64,000 bases of DNA from Planktosalinus sp963975935 (GTDB lineage Bacteria; Bacteroidota; Bacteroidia; Flavobacteriales; Flavobacteriaceae), in NCBI GenBank assembly GCA_963975935.1, contig CAXBIQ010000002.1, positions 238,998 through 302,997 on the forward strand, given 5' to 3'. Below the pieces are notes generated by a model. That model was given only the letters and a program-made list of their open reading frames with translations, ran no database searches and was not told the origin of the DNA. A program made the position numbers and the translations under genes. Below are positions 25,768-34,683 of the stretch, in pieces (the first letter of the stretch is position 1; each line of letters begins with the position of its first letter).

Positions 25768-25798
25768 CATATTTTAATTTTTATTCTTATATTTGTTT

Positions 25799-25831
25799 AT
25801 AGTTAGTGCAAATGCTAACTATAATTTTTCT
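25799..25831 (+). terminator. grpE-dnaJ intrinsic terminator
   Basis: ATAGTTAG pairs perfectly with CTAACTAT around the loop TGCAAATG, followed by AATTTTTCTTTTT. It lies 31 bases after the dnaJ stop. Confidence 0.7.
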
Positions 25832-25850
25832 TTTTCATAGCAATTTTTTT

Positions 25851-25893
25851 CCCATCCTTGGTCTTTAAAATACTAAGGGTGGGTTTTGTTTTT
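25851..25893 (+). terminator. Second hairpin, possible terminator
   Basis: CCCATCCTT pairs with AAGGGTGGG (one G-U pair) over a 15-base loop and is followed by TTTTGTTTTTA. It may back up the preceding terminator. The loop is long, so confidence is moderate. Confidence 0.5.
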
Positions 25894-25923
25894 ATTTAAA
25901 ACATTTTATGTAACAAGTGCGTT

Positions 25924-25931
25924 TAAATTTG
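25924..25931 (+). promoter_or_regulatory. Probable promoter -7 box of the ABC exporter operon
   Basis: TAAATTTG matches TAnnTTTG. It lies 33 bases before the ATG at 25965. No exact -33 TTTG was seen at the standard distance. Confidence 0.45.
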
Positions 25932-25964
25932 CACTAACCTATTCAACAAAAACAATCACTCTTT

Positions 25965-26891
25965 ATGGAAAATATTCTGGTTGCTGATAATGTTAGCAAG
26001 AATTATGGAAATTATACGGCTTTGAATAAAATTTCTATTGAAGTTCCAAAGGGAAGTATTTTTGGACTGCTGGGTCCTAATGGTGCAGGTAAAACCACAT
26101 TCATTCGCATCATAAACCAGATTACCATGCCCGATAGCGGCACAATACTGCTGGATGGTGAACCCTTAAAACAACATCACATTCAGCATATAGGCTATTT
26201 ACCGGAAGAAAGGGGACTCTATAAATCCATGAAAGTCGGTGAACAGGCACTTTATCTGGCCCAACTCAAAGGACTTTCAAAATCCCGGGCAAAAGAAAGG
26301 CTTAAATACTGGTTTGACCGGTTGGATATAGCAAATTGGTGGGATAAGAAAATTGAAGAACTGTCGAAGGGAATGGCTCAAAAAGTTCAGTTCATTGTTA
26401 CAGTGCTTCACGAACCCAAACTTCTTATTTTTGATGAACCCTTCAGTGGCTTTGACCCGGTAAATGCAAATCTTATAAAAGATGAAATCCTGCAATTACG
26501 AGATGAAGGAGCCACCGTGATATTTTCAACCCACAGAATGGAATCTGTTGAAGAACTTTGTGATCATATAGCACTCATACATAATGCCAATAAAATCCTT
26601 GACGGAACCCTCATTGATATCAAGCGAACCTATAAATCGAATACCTTTCAGGTGGGTCTGGCTTGCGAAAACGAGACAGAGGTCTTAAAAGAATTGTCAC
26701 AAAAATTTGACGTGACTCCCACTTTTTTTAAATCACTTACTGATGAACTGAAAGTGAATGTCAAGGTTAACCCTGAAAGCTCCCCTAATGAACTCTTAGG
26801 ATTTCTTACAACAAAAGGGCAAGTAAACCACTTTGTGGAAGTGATACCCAGCGTAAATGATATCTTTATTCAAATGGTCTCTAAAAAATAA
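25965..26891 (+). CDS. ABC transporter ATP-binding protein (NatA-like)
   Basis: ATPase of a type-5/ABC-2 exporter. The 308-aa protein has Walker A GPNGAGKTT (about residues 38-46), a signature LSKGMAQK that replaces the common LSGGQ, Walker B LLIFDEPFSGFDP, and an extra C-terminal domain of about 80 residues (DUF4162-like) seen in NatA-type proteins. It is followed 4 bases later by a membrane permease gene. The partner suggests export of sodium, a drug or a lipid, but the substrate cannot be told from the sequence. Confidence 0.9.
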   Translation: MENILVADNVSKNYGNYTALNKISIEVPKGSIFGLLGPNGAGKTTFIRIINQITMPDSGTILLDGEPLKQHHIQHIGYLPEERGLYKSMKVGEQALYLAQLKGLSKSRAKERLKYWFDRLDIANWWDKKIEELSKGMAQKVQFIVTVLHEPKLLIFDEPFSGFDPVNANLIKDEILQLRDEGATVIFSTHRMESVEELCDHIALIHNANKILDGTLIDIKRTYKSNTFQVGLACENETEVLKELSQKFDVTPTFFKSLTDELKVNVKVNPESSPNELLGFLTTKGQVNHFVEVIPSVNDIFIQMVSKK

Positions 26892-26895
26892 GCAC

Positions 26896-28191
26896 ATGAA
26901 AAATTTAAAGCTCATCATAAAAAGGGAATTTTTGGCACGCGTGAAGAACAAATCGTTTCTTTTAATGACGATATTAAGCCCACTGATTTTTGTGGGAATG
27001 ATTTTTTTAGTTGTTTTCCTGAGTAGTTTAAACAATGAAGAAATCAGGGTGGTTTCTGTTTTGGATGAATCAAATTCACTAATGGAAAGCCTTGAAGATA
27101 CAGAAAACCTTAAATTCAAGTCTCTCACTGATGTGACACTTGAAGAAGCAAAGCTTTTGAGTAACGAAAGCAACCATCATGGCCTGCTCTATATTCCTTT
27201 GTCAAATAACTTTCAGGAGTATGAAAATTCAGTACAGTTTTTTACTGAAGAATCCCCTAATATAAATGTCATTCAGTATATCGAAAAAAGCTTAAACACA
27301 CAACTTACAAATTTAAAGCTCATGCAGGAAGGCGTTGATCTTGTAAAAATCGATGCTTCTAAGACAAACGTTGATATCAAAATTGAGAATTTCCAGGGAC
27401 AACAAACCTCAAAAATGTCAAGCTGGATCAAAGCGATTTTTGGAGGTGCAGCCGGTTATTTATTAATGATGTTCATTATCATCTACGGCAATATGGTGAT
27501 GCGAAGTGTTATTGAAGAAAAAACAAACCGCATTATTGAGATTATCATATCTTCCGTAAAACCTTTTGTTTTAATGATGGGTAAAATTATTGGCACCACC
27601 CTGGCAGGAATCACCCAATTTGCAATTTGGGTAATCCTGGGGGGTATCTTATTGTTTATTGCAACCGCGGTTTTTGATTTGCAGCTTGATACTTCATCAA
27701 TGCCCAGCCAGGAAATGGTCGATTCAAATATGAGCGGTTTACAGGTGATTCTTTATGATATTGCGCGGTTACCTGTGGGCACCCTGCTTGTTTCGTTCCT
27801 TTTGTTTTTTATTGGCGGATATTTTCTGTACAGTTCAATCTATGCAGCTATTGGAGCGGCAGTTGATAATGAGACTGACACGCAGCAATTTTTATTTCCC
27901 ATAATTATTCCTTTAATGTTGGCGATGTATGTTGGCTTTTTTGCCGTGATAGAAAATCCTCACGGGACTGTAGCAGTAGTGTTCTCACACATCCCGCTAA
28001 CCTCGCCCATAGTGATGCTCATGCGCATTCCCTTTGGGGTGCCCTGGTGGGAAATTTTAATCTCAATTGTCGTTTTGTTTGCTACCTTTGCTTTGGTGGT
28101 CTGGTTTGCCGCAAAAATTTACCGCGTGGGTATTTTGATGTATGGTAAAAAACCAACCTATAAAGAGTTATACAAATGGCTAAAATATTAA
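26896..28191 (+). CDS. ABC-2 type transporter permease (NatB-like)
   Basis: A 431-aa inner-membrane permease. It begins MKNLKLIIKREFLARVKNKSF, followed by a first helix, a large extracytoplasmic domain (about residues 45-170), and five or six further helices in the C-terminal half, with the conserved VIEEKTNRIIEIIISSVKP typical of ABC-2 permeases of the NatB/YhaP kind. The open frame extends to 26857, inside the ATPase gene, but the ATG at 26896 follows the stop by 4 bases and fits the conserved N-terminus. The ATPase at 25965 is its partner. Confidence 0.9.
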   Translation: MKNLKLIIKREFLARVKNKSFLLMTILSPLIFVGMIFLVVFLSSLNNEEIRVVSVLDESNSLMESLEDTENLKFKSLTDVTLEEAKLLSNESNHHGLLYIPLSNNFQEYENSVQFFTEESPNINVIQYIEKSLNTQLTNLKLMQEGVDLVKIDASKTNVDIKIENFQGQQTSKMSSWIKAIFGGAAGYLLMMFIIIYGNMVMRSVIEEKTNRIIEIIISSVKPFVLMMGKIIGTTLAGITQFAIWVILGGILLFIATAVFDLQLDTSSMPSQEMVDSNMSGLQVILYDIARLPVGTLLVSFLLFFIGGYFLYSSIYAAIGAAVDNETDTQQFLFPIIIPLMLAMYVGFFAVIENPHGTVAVVFSHIPLTSPIVMLMRIPFGVPWWEILISIVVLFATFALVVWFAAKIYRVGILMYGKKPTYKELYKWLKY

Positions 28192-28195
28192 GACT

Positions 28196-29101
28196 TTGGA
28201 TAATACTTCACTAGATACCGTAAGAGATGTTATTCCGCAAAGTTATTGGGATATATTTCAAGAATTTGTTCAATTTGAGTTGTTAAAATTTGGAAAGGAA
28301 AAGAATGAAATTGTAATTACTGTAGGCCTAGTCATTCTTCTATTTCTCTCCCTTTTTATAGTCAAGCTGATACTAAGACTCATCAGAAAAATTTACACCC
28401 GAAAAATGGAGGCCGAGGATAAGATTCGTTTTCTGGGAGCGTATAATTTTATTGGATATCTGGTTTATATACTTGTTATTGTTTCAGTTATCAGTTCATC
28501 AGGAATTGATATCACACTGATTTTAACTGCAACAGCTGTTTTATTTATCGGTTTGGGTCTCGCTATGCGTGAAATATTTCAAGATATTATTGGTGGAATT
28601 TACATCATTTTTGATAAATCAGTTCAAGCAGGTGACATCATTGAGTTGAATGGTACAGTTTGTAAAGTTTTTGATACAAAATTAAGAACAACTCTCGCAG
28701 TAACACGTGATGACAAGGTAATTGTTATTCCAAACCATAAATTTGTAACAGATCCTGTAATAAATTTTACTCAAAATTATAAAAACACCAGGCAAAGTGT
28801 AACTGTCAGAGTAGCACTTGATGCCGATGTAGATAAAGTCAAGGAAGTATTGGTTCAGGCAGCACAAATACAAAAAAGGATTGTGAAATCACCCGAACCT
28901 TTTGTTATGCTTGAAGAATTTGGAGAATATGCCTTGCAGTTTGGTGTTTATTTTTTCATTTCTGAAACTTTTTACGAACTTAGAATTAAGAGCGAATTGC
29001 GGTTTGAAATTGAACGAAAATTCAGAGAAAATAACATCAAGTTCCCTTACCCACAACAGGATTTAAATGTTAAGCAATTCCCCTCAAGGGAAAATTTATA
29101 G
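28196..29101 (+). CDS. Small-conductance mechanosensitive channel (MscS family)
   Basis: A 301-aa channel that opens under membrane tension. It shows two hydrophobic segments in the first 110 residues, the pore-lining TM3 region (LTATAVLFIGLGLAMREIF, about 115-133), and the cytosolic beta domain (KSVQAGDIIELNGTVCKVFD). The start is odd: no ATG lies between the permease stop (28191) and residue 70, so translation must begin at the TTG at 28196 (giving MDNTSLD) or at an unusual codon nearby. Five bases from the permease stop, it may be cotranscribed with the exporter. No link of function is evident. Confidence 0.88.
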   Translation: MDNTSLDTVRDVIPQSYWDIFQEFVQFELLKFGKEKNEIVITVGLVILLFLSLFIVKLILRLIRKIYTRKMEAEDKIRFLGAYNFIGYLVYILVIVSVISSSGIDITLILTATAVLFIGLGLAMREIFQDIIGGIYIIFDKSVQAGDIIELNGTVCKVFDTKLRTTLAVTRDDKVIVIPNHKFVTDPVINFTQNYKNTRQSVTVRVALDADVDKVKEVLVQAAQIQKRIVKSPEPFVMLEEFGEYALQFGVYFFISETFYELRIKSELRFEIERKFRENNIKFPYPQQDLNVKQFPSRENL

Positions 29102-29117
29102 GTTAAACTTTTCAACT

Positions 29118-30281
29118 ATGCCCAAAATACTTATTATCGAAGACGAAGCATCCATCAGGAGAGTATTGGTGAAAATTCTCTCAGAGGAAAACAATACTTA
29201 CGAAGTCTCTGAAGCTGAAGATGGACTCACCGGTATGGAATTAATCAAGAATGAAGACTTTGACCTCATTCTTTGTGATATTAAAATGCCCAAAATGGAT
29301 GGAGTTGAAGTCCTTGAGGCCACAAAAAAAATCAAACCCGAAATACCCATGGTCATGATTTCCGGGCACGGCGATTTGGATGTTGCTGTAAATACCATGC
29401 GACTAGGTGCCTTTGATTATATTTCAAAACCACCTGACTTAAACAGATTACTCAACACGGTGAGAATTGCACTCGACAGGAAAGAACTTGTTGTTGAAAA
29501 CAAACAGCTCAAAAAGAAAGTAAGTAAGAACTACGAAATGGTAGGGGAGTCAAAAGCCATTGAACGCATCAAGGATATGATTGAAAAAGTAGCTCCCACT
29601 GAAGCCAGGGTATTGATTACAGGCCCCAACGGAACCGGAAAAGAACTGGTGGCACACTGGATTCACGAGAAAAGCGAGCGCTCAAAAGGCCCTATGGTAG
29701 AAGTAAACTGTGCAGCCATTCCGCCGGAATTAATAGAAAGTGAGCTTTTTGGCCACGTCAAAGGCGCTTTTACTTCGGCAATAAAAGACCGTGCAGGAAA
29801 GTTTGAGGCTGCAAACGGAGGAACCTTATTCTTAGACGAAATAGGAGATATGAGCCTGGCAGTGCAGGCAAAAGTACTACGTGCCCTTCAGGAAAGCAAA
29901 GTACAGCGCGTGGGTAACGATAAAGATATTAAAGTAGATGTAAGGGTTGTTGCAGCAACCAACAAAAACCTGAAAGATGAAATTGCAAATAACCGCTTTC
30001 GCGAAGATTTGTACCACCGTCTTGCTGTGATTCTTATTGAAGTACCTTCATTAAACCAGAGAAGGGAAGATATTCCGTTGTTGATTGATTTCTTTGCAGA
30101 AAAAATTGCCGGTGAGCAGGGAACATCCAAAAAAGAATTCAGCAAAGAAGCTGTAAAACTCTTGCAGGCCTATGACTGGACCGGTAATATAAGGGAACTG
30201 CGCAATGTAGTCGAGAGACTTATTATTTTGGGTAGCAAAGAAATAACAGAAGAAGATGTGAAGATGTTTGCCACAAAATAA
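29118..30281 (+). CDS. NtrC-type response regulator without DNA-binding domain
   Basis: A 387-aa regulator with a receiver domain (phospho-acceptor Asp54 in ILCDIKMPKMDG), a linker and an AAA+ domain (Walker A GPNGTGKE 169-176, Walker B GGTLFLDEIGD). The sigma54-contact loop, normally GAFTGA, reads GAFTSA (216-221). The protein ends at the AAA+ lid (LRNVVERLIILG, then 15 residues), so the usual Fis-type helix-turn-helix is missing. The reading frame and stop are clear, so this is design, not truncation. It may act on sigma54 from solution or have another AAA+ role. No sensor kinase is adjacent. The ATG at 29118 replaces a frame open to 29067. Confidence 0.9.
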   Translation: MPKILIIEDEASIRRVLVKILSEENNTYEVSEAEDGLTGMELIKNEDFDLILCDIKMPKMDGVEVLEATKKIKPEIPMVMISGHGDLDVAVNTMRLGAFDYISKPPDLNRLLNTVRIALDRKELVVENKQLKKKVSKNYEMVGESKAIERIKDMIEKVAPTEARVLITGPNGTGKELVAHWIHEKSERSKGPMVEVNCAAIPPELIESELFGHVKGAFTSAIKDRAGKFEAANGGTLFLDEIGDMSLAVQAKVLRALQESKVQRVGNDKDIKVDVRVVAATNKNLKDEIANNRFREDLYHRLAVILIEVPSLNQRREDIPLLIDFFAEKIAGEQGTSKKEFSKEAVKLLQAYDWTGNIRELRNVVERLIILGSKEITEEDVKMFATK

Positions 30282-30329
30282 GGTAATCCAAAACTTTCTT
30301 ACCTTTATGAAATCTTTTTCAACAAGACT

Positions 30330-31208
30330 ATGGATAATATTAATACCCAACAATTCAAAATCAAAGGAAAGGTTTCTGTAAAAGAATTGCCTACATCTTT
30401 TCCGCTTCAAGCTACTGAAAAGGAAATAAAAAAAGAGATGAAGAAAACCCGAAAAAAACTGGGGGATCTTCAAAACACACTATATGCCCATGGTAAATAT
30501 GGAGTGTTGATTTGCTTACAAGCCATGGACACCGCCGGAAAGGACAGTCTCATTCGCGAAGTATTTAAAGATTTTAATGTGCGTGGCGTGGTTAACCACA
30601 GTTTTAAGACGCCATCATCTAAAGAATTGCGTCACAATTATTTGTGGAGGCATTATGTAGCCTTGCCGGAACGCGGAAAGTATGCTGTTTTCAACCGCAC
30701 CCACTATGAAAATGTTCTCGTGACACGGGTACACCCGCAGTATATTCTTAACGAAAATATTCCCGGCATCAATTCTGTAGATGATATTGACAATAGTTTT
30801 TGGGAAAAACGTTTTGAACAAATCAATGATTTTGAAAAAACAGTATATGATAACGGAACCATAATTTTAAAATTCTTTCTCAATATTTCAAAAGAAGAAC
30901 AAAAATTCAGATTGCTGAGAAGACTTGACAAGCCCAATAAAAACTGGAAATTTTCACCCGGTGACCTTAAGGAACGCAAATTATGGGATGCTTACATGAA
31001 TTGTTATGAGGAAGCGTTTAATAAAACGTCAAAAGAGTATGCTCCCTGGTATAGCATTCCTGCAGATGACAAGGACACTGCACGGCTGCTGGTCGCAAAA
31101 ATAATTTTGGAAACAATGCAAGGATATTCAGATATCCAGGAGCCTGAATTGCCAGATCAAATAAAAGTCCAGATTCCTGACTATATTAAACAATTAAAAA
31201 ATGATTAA
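30330..31208 (+). CDS. ppk2: Polyphosphate kinase 2 family protein
   Basis: PPK2 enzymes use polyphosphate to phosphorylate nucleotides, or run in reverse. The 292-aa single-domain protein has Walker A-like AMDTAGKDSL (about residues 66-75), the PPK2 signature VNHSFKTPSSKEL, WRHYVALPERGKYAVFNRTHYE, and the lid-type RRLDKPNKNWKFSPGDLKER. Its length fits one-domain PPK2. It is about 29 kb from ppk1-ppx, so the window holds both kinds of polyphosphate kinase. Sub-class (I, II or III) and nucleotide choice are not settled by eye. It is a separate unit 48 bases after the regulator. Confidence 0.93.
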   Translation: MDNINTQQFKIKGKVSVKELPTSFPLQATEKEIKKEMKKTRKKLGDLQNTLYAHGKYGVLICLQAMDTAGKDSLIREVFKDFNVRGVVNHSFKTPSSKELRHNYLWRHYVALPERGKYAVFNRTHYENVLVTRVHPQYILNENIPGINSVDDIDNSFWEKRFEQINDFEKTVYDNGTIILKFFLNISKEEQKFRLLRRLDKPNKNWKFSPGDLKERKLWDAYMNCYEEAFNKTSKEYAPWYSIPADDKDTARLLVAKIILETMQGYSDIQEPELPDQIKVQIPDYIKQLKND

Positions 31209-31217
31209 TATTTACAT

Positions 31218-32621
31218 ATGAAAAAAATTGTATTTGCCCCTTTGTTATTTCTTATTGCCTTTCAGGTCTCTTCACAAAAGACAAATGTTGAAGATTCCAT
31301 AATGTTGAGAAAAATCTTTGATGAAGCCCTCGTTAATGGTAAGAGTTATGAGTGGTTACGCCATATTACCAAAAATATAGGGCACAGGCTTTCAGGTTCT
31401 GTTGGAGCTGAAAAAGCTGTTGCTTATACTAAAGAAGAACTGGAAAAGCTGGATTTGGATGATGTTTGGTTGCAATCAGTTATGGTACCCAAATGGGTGA
31501 GGGGTATACAGGAATATGCTTACATAGAAACGTCTCCCGGAAATACCACAGTAGTAAATATAAGGGCTTTGGGAGGTTCAACGTCTACACCTCAAGGGGG
31601 TCTTAAAGCAGAAATTATTGAAGTTCACGGTATTGAAGGATTGGAAAAACTTAGCAGAAGCGATGTGGAAGGAAAAATTGTTTTCTTTAATAAAGCAATG
31701 GATCCGAGATATATAGAAACGTTTGGCGATTATGGAAACACGGTGAGCCAGCGTTCTCGGGGAGCTTATGAAGCTTCTAAACTCGGAGCTGTAGGGGTAA
31801 TTGTTCGCTCAGTAACTTTAAAAGAACACGAAACTCCCCATAGCGGCGGAATGTCATACAGCGACCTTCCTCTTGAAGAGTATATTCCCGCTGCAGCAAT
31901 TAGTACAACACATGCCAATTTGCTGAGCAGTATGCTCAAACTACAGCCCGGATTACAGTTTTATTTTAACCAAACCAGTAAAATGATGCCCGATGTGGAA
32001 TCACACAATGTGATTGGTGAAATTAAAGGAAGTGTTCACCCGGAGCGCATTATACTGGTTGGCGCACACATTGATTCCTGGGATTTGGGTGAAGGCGCTC
32101 ACGATGATGGAGCCGGAATAGTACAATCAATGGAAGTGATGCGAATGTTTAAAAACCTTAATTACACGCCCAAACACTCCATCAGGATCGTGTTGTTTAT
32201 GAACGAGGAAAACGGGACACGCGGAGCGAGAAAATATGCTGAGGAAGTCGAAAAAAATAAAGAACCCCACATTTTTGGTATCGAAAGTGATGCAGGAGGG
32301 TTTACACCACGTGGTTTTTCTATTGCCGGTTCCGATGAAGAGTTAAAACACCTCAAACAGTGGCAGCCTCTCTTTGAGCCTTATTTAACAAACTTGTTTG
32401 TAAAAGGGTTTAGTGGGGTAGACATCAGGCCACTTGAAAAAGAAAACAATATCATGGCCGGTTTAAAAGTGGATTCACAACGCTATTTTGACATCCATCA
32501 TGCTGAAACCGATGTTTTTGAATTAATAAGCAAAAGGGAATTGGAGTTAGGAGCCGCTGCCATGGCATCAATCATTTATTTGGTTGATAAATATGGAACG
32601 GTGAATTATCCCGTGAAATAA
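31218..32621 (+). CDS. Secreted M28-family metallopeptidase (carboxypeptidase Q-like)
   Basis: A 467-aa exported zinc peptidase. A signal peptide (ending QVSSQK) precedes a PA-like insert and the catalytic domain. Zinc ligands are visible in VGAHIDSWDL (His), HDDGAG (Asp), FMNEENGTRG (Glu), ESDAGG (Asp) and DIHHAETD (His). The domain order matches the plasma glutamate carboxypeptidase group. It follows ppk2 by 9 bases, but a shared function is not apparent. It probably works in the periplasm or outside the cell on peptides or N-blocked amino acids; the substrate is unknown. Confidence 0.9.
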   Translation: MKKIVFAPLLFLIAFQVSSQKTNVEDSIMLRKIFDEALVNGKSYEWLRHITKNIGHRLSGSVGAEKAVAYTKEELEKLDLDDVWLQSVMVPKWVRGIQEYAYIETSPGNTTVVNIRALGGSTSTPQGGLKAEIIEVHGIEGLEKLSRSDVEGKIVFFNKAMDPRYIETFGDYGNTVSQRSRGAYEASKLGAVGVIVRSVTLKEHETPHSGGMSYSDLPLEEYIPAAAISTTHANLLSSMLKLQPGLQFYFNQTSKMMPDVESHNVIGEIKGSVHPERIILVGAHIDSWDLGEGAHDDGAGIVQSMEVMRMFKNLNYTPKHSIRIVLFMNEENGTRGARKYAEEVEKNKEPHIFGIESDAGGFTPRGFSIAGSDEELKHLKQWQPLFEPYLTNLFVKGFSGVDIRPLEKENNIMAGLKVDSQRYFDIHHAETDVFELISKRELELGAAAMASIIYLVDKYGTVNYPVK

Positions 32622-32660
32622 AGTCATAATAAAATCAATAGCTAAGCACCTTTGTGAAAT

Positions 32661-33545
32661 TTATTTACGAGGGTGTTTTCTTTTAAAAGGATACACCATC
32701 TGCCTCCCAAAATCCTCTGGAAAATCATCGTCGTCGTAAAAGCCCAACTCAATTTCCCTGCCGTCTTCAGGAATATAAGCTGTTTTAAATAGATAATCCC
32801 AAATACTTAGACTCAGGCCAAAATTCATTCCGTAAGGATGTTCTTTTGGCAGGGCCTTGCTGTGATGCCAGATATGCATTTTTGGGTTGTTGAAAAGATA
32901 TCCAAATATTCCATAACTCCAGCCCACATTGGCGTGATTGAGGTGCCCTACAAACACAGCAAACATATGAACCACAAAAAATTCCTGTATTCCAAATCCA
33001 ATCATCGCCAGGGGGATGTATTGAACGGTTTTATAAACAATGGTCTCCATAAAATGAAACCGGAACTGAGCTGCAAAGCCCATTTCCTTTACACTGTGAT
33101 GTACTTTGTGGAATTCCCATAGCCAGGGGCGTTTGTGAAGTTGGCGGTGCACATTCCACTGAATAAAATCAGCAATGACAAACATAATGAGCAATTGTGA
33201 CCAGGCCGGAAGGGTTTGCAGGTTGATGGCAACAAGATTGGTAATACCAAAAAGACCCAAAAAATCATTAAACAATTCCACCCCCACATTGGAAAGGGCA
33301 TTATAGCCGACAAGTGAAAAGAGGAAAAAATTAAAAAGAATATAAAAGCTGTCCAGCCAAAATCCTTTTCGGAAAATCTTTTGGTTTTTTCTCCAGGGCA
33401 ATACAATCTCAATCACCCACACCAAAAGGGATAAAGCGATCAACCAATAAAAATAATTGTTCCAAGACGGATTTGATATTTCATGAACGAGATAATTAAA
33501 ATAGCCGTTGAATGATTCTTTTATTATGGCAAAGTATTTTTCCAT
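32661..33545 (-). CDS. Sterol desaturase/fatty acid hydroxylase family membrane protein
   Basis: An integral membrane di-iron enzyme of 294 aa with four to five hydrophobic segments and the three histidine clusters of the family: HRQLHKRPWLWEFHKVHHS, HLNHAN and HIWHHS. Family members insert hydroxyl groups or double bonds into lipids, including carotenoids and ornithine lipids in Bacteroidota. The substrate here is not predictable. The frame can begin with GTG at 33554, but the ATG at 33545 has a promoter-like box (33562-33569) at the usual distance, so it is preferred. Confidence 0.88.
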   Translation of the reverse strand: MEKYFAIIKESFNGYFNYLVHEISNPSWNNYFYWLIALSLLVWVIEIVLPWRKNQKIFRKGFWLDSFYILFNFFLFSLVGYNALSNVGVELFNDFLGLFGITNLVAINLQTLPAWSQLLIMFVIADFIQWNVHRQLHKRPWLWEFHKVHHSVKEMGFAAQFRFHFMETIVYKTVQYIPLAMIGFGIQEFFVVHMFAVFVGHLNHANVGWSYGIFGYLFNNPKMHIWHHSKALPKEHPYGMNFGLSLSIWDYLFKTAYIPEDGREIELGFYDDDDFPEDFGRQMVYPFKRKHPRK

Positions 33546-33561
33546 AGGGAGCACGTTTATG

Positions 33562-33569
33562 CAAAAATA
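33562..33569 (-). promoter_or_regulatory. Probable -7 box for the hydroxylase-family gene
   Basis: The minus strand reads TATTTTTG, matching TAnnTTTG, 16 bases before the ATG at 33545. The -33 element is not clear. Confidence 0.4.
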
Positions 33570-33610
33570 AAGAAATCCGGTTTTGTGATAAGTAACTTAA
33601 GTTACAAAGC

Positions 33611-34558
33611 TTACTCAATCCTTGAATCCAGATCTGCTATGGTGTTTAGAATAAAGAGCACCACATTGTGATAAAATTCAGGCTGGATGTTTTCAAACTC
33701 ATCAGAGGGTTTGTGATAATCAGCATGGTCTTCAACACCAAAATATAAAAAAGGTATATTGTTTTTGTAAAAATGGGCGTGATCTGAAGCCGTTACCCAC
33801 GAATCTTTTCCGTCAAGGCCATCATGACCCATCTTTATTGTAATGGGAAAGGTCTTTTCCGGTATACTGCTGAAATAATTCTTGAAAGAAGGGGTGAACC
33901 GGGTTCCACAAACATAGATTTCATTGGCATCATTCCTGCTGATCATATCCATATTGATGTTGAACAATATGTTTTTATCATCTTTGTTTTCTACAAAATA
34001 TTTAGCTCCCTGTAAGCCCATTTCTTCGGCATCAAGAGCAATAAACATGAGAGAATTTTTAGGTGGGTTTTCTTTAAAATATTTTGCCATGACCATCAAT
34101 GCAGCTGTACCGGAGGCATTATCATCTGCACCGTTATAAACAGAATCATTTTCTATAGGCTTCCCAATACCCGTGTGGTCAAAATGTGCTGTTATGGCAA
34201 TATATTTTTCGGGGTTTTCAGTTCCTTTGATGGTAGTGATGACATTTGTAGCTTTATAGGTTTTACTGTCTCGTTCAAACGAGAATGGCTGTAATACCAC
34301 TTCGAGGTTTTGGGATAAAAAATACTCCGTGATATAGTTGCGGGCAATAATATTTTCCGGGTCACCGGTTTTTCGTCCCTTGAGAGCATCAGATGACAGA
34401 AACTGAAGGTGTCCTGTAAGTTCCTCTTTGGAAATTAAGCCTTCGGATATTTGTTTTTTTTCAAAGCTTTCAGGCTCTAAAAGGACAGGTAGCTCCTGGC
34501 TTTCTACTGAATACCCTAAAAAAAGAAATGGAATCAAAAAACAAGCATATTTTATCAT
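33611..34558 (-). CDS. Secreted M28-family aminopeptidase-like metallopeptidase
   Basis: A 315-aa exported zinc peptidase, distinct from the longer M28 enzyme at 31218. A signal peptide (MIKYACFLIPFLFLGYSVES) is followed by AITAHFDHTG (His), YNGADDNASGT (Asp), LDAEEMGLQGAKY (Glu), NINMDMIS (Asp) and SDHAHF (His), the full set of two-zinc ligands. The domain is close to bacterial leucyl aminopeptidases. It is divergent from endonuclease I, with a TAATTTTG box at 34611-34618. The substrate is unknown. Confidence 0.9.
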   Translation of the reverse strand: MIKYACFLIPFLFLGYSVESQELPVLLEPESFEKKQISEGLISKEELTGHLQFLSSDALKGRKTGDPENIIARNYITEYFLSQNLEVVLQPFSFERDSKTYKATNVITTIKGTENPEKYIAITAHFDHTGIGKPIENDSVYNGADDNASGTAALMVMAKYFKENPPKNSLMFIALDAEEMGLQGAKYFVENKDDKNILFNINMDMISRNDANEIYVCGTRFTPSFKNYFSSIPEKTFPITIKMGHDGLDGKDSWVTASDHAHFYKNNIPFLYFGVEDHADYHKPSDEFENIQPEFYHNVVLFILNTIADLDSRIE

Positions 34559-34610
34559 ATCGCAAAAAATTTAAAACTGCAATTTAAAGCAATTTTGCCC
34601 TGAAAGGAAA

Positions 34611-34618
34611 CAAAATTA
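34611..34618 (-). promoter_or_regulatory. Probable -7 box for the M28 gene at 34558
   Basis: The minus strand reads TAATTTTG (TAnnTTTG). The start would lie about 45 bases before the ATG. Confidence 0.4.
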
Positions 34619-34683
34619 GTTTAAAGTTTTCTTGTAGTATTTTTTTTACTATTTTCACCACGCACCCAAAATTCCCCATCAAA

